Below are positions 61,923 to 64,000 of a stretch of 64,000 nt of DNA, in pieces. This DNA comes from Ensifer sesbaniae (GTDB lineage: Bacteria; Pseudomonadota; Alphaproteobacteria; Rhizobiales; Rhizobiaceae), in the NCBI RefSeq assembly GCF_013283665.1, contig NZ_JABEKU010000001.1:1302001-1366000 (forward strand), given 5' to 3'. The notes under the pieces were generated by a model. That model saw only the letters and a program-made list of their open reading frames with translations. It was not told the DNA's origin and did not search any database. The position numbers and the translations under genes are program-made. Every line of letters begins with the position of its first letter. Position 1 is the first letter of the stretch.

Positions 61923-62669
61923 ATGCAATGGAGCGATCAGGCCATTATTCTCGGGATACGGCGGCACGGCGAAAGCTCGGCCATCGTGGAGGTTATGAGC
62001 GCCGCCCACGGCCGGCATCTCGGCATGGTGCGCTCCGGCCGCTCGCGCATCATGCAGCCGGTGCTGCAGCCGGGCAATTCGGTGGAAGTGACCTGGCGCG
62101 CGCGGCTTGACGAGCACATGGGCGAATTCCGCATCGAACCGGTGGAACTGCGTGCCGCCCGGCTGATGGAGACGGCGACCTCGGTCTATGGCATCCAGGC
62201 TCTCGGTGCGCTGCTGCGGCTCCTCCCGGAGCGTGACCCGCATCCGCATCTCTACGAGGCGCTGACCGTCATCGTCGATCATCTCGCCGATCCGGCCGAT
62301 GCCGGAGAATTGTTCGTGCGCTTCGAGCTTGCGGTTCTCAACGACCTCGGATTCGGGCTCGATCTGACGGAATGTGTCGCGACCGGTGCGCGCACCGAAC
62401 TGGTCTATGTCTCGCCGAAATCGGGCAGGGCGGTCTGCCGGGCGGCGGGGGAACGCTATGCCGACCGGATGTTGGCGCTGCCGGAGTTCCTTTCCGCGCA
62501 AACGCGCCGGGCGGCGGATCACGACAGCCTTGCCGCCGCCTTCCGCCTGACCGCCTTCTTCCTCAACCGCCATGTCTATGAGCCGCGCGGTCTCGACGTA
62601 TCTTCCGCGCGCGACGGCTTCGTCCATGCGGCGCTCAAGGCGCTGAAATCCCATCCTTCGGCCGCCTGA
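61923..62669 (+). CDS. recO: DNA repair protein RecO
   Basis: This 248-residue protein loads RecA with RecF and RecR during recombinational repair. The N-terminal OB fold starts [20 protein letters not shown] and continues to about 80; the C-terminal helical domain fills the rest. The zinc-finger Cys set of some RecO proteins is incomplete ([10 protein letters not shown] and RAVCRAAGE only), as in many alphaproteobacteria. It is separated here from the era gene that often precedes it. Confidence 0.95.
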   Translation: MQWSDQAIILGIRRHGESSAIVEVMSAAHGRHLGMVRSGRSRIMQPVLQPGNSVEVTWRARLDEHMGEFRIEPVELRAARLMETATSVYGIQALGALLRLLPERDPHPHLYEALTVIVDHLADPADAGELFVRFELAVLNDLGFGLDLTECVATGARTELVYVSPKSGRAVCRAAGERYADRMLALPEFLSAQTRRAADHDSLAAAFRLTAFFLNRHVYEPRGLDVSSARDGFVHAALKALKSHPSAA

Positions 62670-62696
62670 CTGAGCAGCCTGACCCAGGAGTATTAG

Positions 62697-63206
62697 ATGT
62701 TCCAGGAGCTTTACCCCGGCATGCCCGTATCTGGAATCGGCGTGCTGCCCCTCGATCGTGTTGCCCGCGACGGGGGCCTCAAGGCGATGCAGGACCTCTT
62801 GAGCGGCGATCTGCCGGCTCCGCCGATGTCGGCGACGCTGAAGTTCGGCCTGACCGAGGTCGAGGAGGGCCGGGTGGTCTTCAAGGGATTGCCGACCGAG
62901 GAACATCTCAACCCGCTCGGCACGGTTCATGGCGGTTGGACGGCGACGATCATGGATTCCGCACTCGGTTGCGCTGTCTTCACCACGGTCAAACCGGGCG
63001 AAGCCTATACGACCGTCGAGTTCAAGCTGAACCTCGTCCGGCCGTTGCTCCCAGGAATGGGGGAGGTCTTCTGCGAGGGGCGCATCGTGCATCGCGGCCG
63101 TACGATCGCGACATCGGAAGCCTGGCTTCGCGACGGAAACGGCAAGCTGCTGGCCCATGGCACCGAAACCTGCGCGATCTTCCCGATCGACAATCTGCGG
63201 CGTTAA
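62697..63206 (+). CDS. PaaI-type hotdog thioesterase
   Basis: This 169-residue protein has a hotdog fold: LNPLGTVHGGWTATIMDSAL near 75-95 carries the HGG turn and the catalytic Asp, and TVEFKLNLVRPLLPG near 107-121 is the second conserved strand pair. Such enzymes split acyl- or aryl-CoA thioesters. CCAGGAG lies near the ATG. It follows recO by 27 bp, and the two may be co-transcribed. Confidence 0.9.
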   Translation: MFQELYPGMPVSGIGVLPLDRVARDGGLKAMQDLLSGDLPAPPMSATLKFGLTEVEEGRVVFKGLPTEEHLNPLGTVHGGWTATIMDSALGCAVFTTVKPGEAYTTVEFKLNLVRPLLPGMGEVFCEGRIVHRGRTIATSEAWLRDGNGKLLAHGTETCAIFPIDNLRR

Positions 63207-63209
63207 AAG

Positions 63210-63311
63210 CAATTCCAGGAAAAGTGCGAAGCGGTTTTCCGTCCGGAATTGCGTCACTTCAACTACAATTCCAGGAAAAGTGCGAAGCGGTTTTCCGTCC
63301 GGAATTGCGTC
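63210..63311 (+). repeat. Tandem pair of identical 46-bp palindromic repeats
   Basis: Two identical 46-bp units (63210-63255 and 63266-63311) are separated by ACTTCAACTA. Each begins CAATTCCAGGAAAAGTGCGA and ends GTCCGGAATTGCGTC, with inverted arms CAATTCC/GGAATTG and an inner GGAAAA/TTTTCC pair. They belong to the RIME-like palindromes dispersed in rhizobial genomes. Confidence 0.85.
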
Positions 63312-63334
63312 GCCAAAAACAACTCCGGAAACAA

Positions 63335-63362
63335 GAACGCCGCGCAGAGCTGCGCGGCGTTC
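63335..63362. terminator. Bidirectional terminator between the thioesterase and PhoX genes
   Basis: GAACGCCGCGCAG and CTGCGCGGCGTTC form a 13-bp perfect stem with a 2-3 base loop, followed by GTTTG on the plus strand. It lies downstream of both convergent genes. Confidence 0.72.
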
Positions 63363-63383
63363 GTTTGCGATCCGCAGTCCTGA

Positions 63384-64000
63384 TCAGCCGATGCGGCCGC
63401 CACCCTGCTTGGTCACGGCGACGACGGCCGGGCGAACCGGCATGTCATCCTTAAAGTCGGGCCAGCGGGTTGCCGGCGTCTCGTAGGTGGCAAGGCCGGC
63501 GTCGCCCGGATGCTGGACCGAGAGGAAGAAGGTATCCGACGTCGGGTTGAAGCAGGGACCGCACATTTCGGCACCAACCGGCACGCGGAAGAAGAGCTTC
63601 GACGTGCCGCGAGCGGCGCCGTCCGTGTCGATCGCCCAGATGCCGTCGGTGCGGCCGGTTTCCTTCTGGTTGTTGCCGTCGGTCGCCACCCAGAGGCGGC
63701 CGTCGGCGTCGATGGCGCAATTGTCGGGCATGCCGAACCAGCCGTTCTTGGTGGTGGCGGTCGAGAACGAGGCGCCGACCTCGGCAACACTTGGATCGCC
63801 GCACTTCAGCAGCACGTCCCAGCGGCTCTTCAGCGAAGCGAAGTCGCCGTCGGTCTCCGTGATCTCGACGATATGGCCGAAAGCGTTCTTGGCGCGCGGG
63901 TTGGCGGCGTCGACTTCTTCGGCCTTGCGCTTGGTATTGTTGGTCAGCATCACGTAGACCTTGCCCGTCTTCGGGTTCGGCTGCACGTCTTCCGGACGGT
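63384..64000 (-). CDS. PhoX-family (DUF839) phosphatase, C-terminal part (5' end outside window)
   Basis: About 205 C-terminal residues are visible. They show the PhoX features RPEDVQPNPKTGKVYVMLTN near the window edge, the DNCAIDADGRLWVATDG stretch, and MCGPCFNPTSDTFFLSVQHPGD near the C-terminus. PhoX enzymes are calcium- and iron-dependent alkaline phosphatases, usually exported by the Tat system under phosphate limitation. The N-terminus and any Tat signal or Pho box lie outside the window. The family call is firm; the function is inferred. Confidence 0.9.
   Translation of the reverse strand, partial: RPEDVQPNPKTGKVYVMLTNNTKRKAEEVDAANPRAKNAFGHIVEITETDGDFASLKSRWDVLLKCGDPSVAEVGASFSTATTKNGWFGMPDNCAIDADGRLWVATDGNNQKETGRTDGIWAIDTDGAARGTSKLFFRVPVGAEMCGPCFNPTSDTFFLSVQHPGDAGLATYETPATRWPDFKDDMPVRPAVVAVTKQGGGRIG

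Noticed and set aside
63210-63311. CRISPR-like array
   Set aside because: There are only two units with a 10-bp spacer, the units are palindromic, and no cas gene is present.

Overview
The window is a 64 kb piece of a high-G+C alphaproteobacterial chromosome. Everything points to a member of the Rhizobiaceae, most likely Ensifer/Sinorhizobium. The evidence is the gene set and its order (glnE next to a PleC-like kinase, dapA-smpB, rpoZ-rsh, acpS-lepB-rnc-era, lpsL-rkpK), a RopA-type porin, a BA14K-family protein, and intergenic palindromes that look like the rhizobial RIME-type mosaic elements. The genus call is inference from gene content; no database was searched. Most of the window is ordinary core chromosome. 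Both ends cut a gene: glnE on the left and a PhoX-type phosphatase on the right.

Layout. 1-9.8 kb: the end of glnE, a convergent PleC-like PAS histidine kinase, aminopeptidase N, and convergent DMT and MFS transporters. 9.9-13.0 kb is the accessory patch: a two-hairpin repeat, two further palindromic repeats, two complete and different IS630-family elements packed end to end, and two small hypothetical genes, one of which now ends inside an IS. 13.2-20.1 kb: a uracil-DNA glycosylase-like protein, a YegD-like Hsp70, ETF-ubiquinone oxidoreductase, and a betaine/choline-type ABC binding protein plus permease without an ATPase gene. 20.1-26.2 kb: an EamA exporter divergent from an Lrp regulator, a lipid kinase, and a membrane glycosylation module (GT39, GT2, and a divergent flippase-like LPG-synthase-TM protein). 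26.3-35.1 kb: AMP nucleosidase, several small secreted proteins, a HisC-like aminotransferase, two PilZ proteins, a secreted caspase-like/SEL1/peptidoglycan-binding protein, and tRNA-Ser(GCU).

35.1-42.7 kb: a tRNA-proximal non-coding stretch with a possible IS scar, a strongly expressed-looking porin, a hydrolase, a BA14K protein, a soluble lytic transglycosylase, dapA and smpB. 42.7-50.8 kb: a NYN-domain protein, rpoZ, the bifunctional ppGpp enzyme Rsh, a DUF3563 microprotein, and the DUF2062-acpS-lepB-rnc-era run. 50.9-64 kb: arsenate reductase-like protein, exported glycerophosphodiesterase, glutathionyl-hydroquinone reductase, cyclopropane fatty acid synthase, tex with a double-hairpin leader, the UDP-glucose dehydrogenase/UDP-glucuronate epimerase pair, an L,D-transpeptidase lipoprotein, recO, a hotdog thioesterase, and a tandem 46-bp repeat before the PhoX gene.

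Functional threads: nitrogen and stringent control (glnE, rsh, rpoZ), envelope construction (lytic transglycosylase, L,D-transpeptidase, cfa, GT39/GT2, rkpK/lpsL, porin), and translation/RNA maintenance (smpB, rnc, era, tex). I found no CRISPR array, phage, defence island or clear new biosynthetic system. The points most worth a second look are the nested IS630 pair sitting on a stop codon, the caspase-like envelope protein flanked by PilZ genes, the glycosylase with an altered catalytic motif, and the ATPase-less ABC pair.
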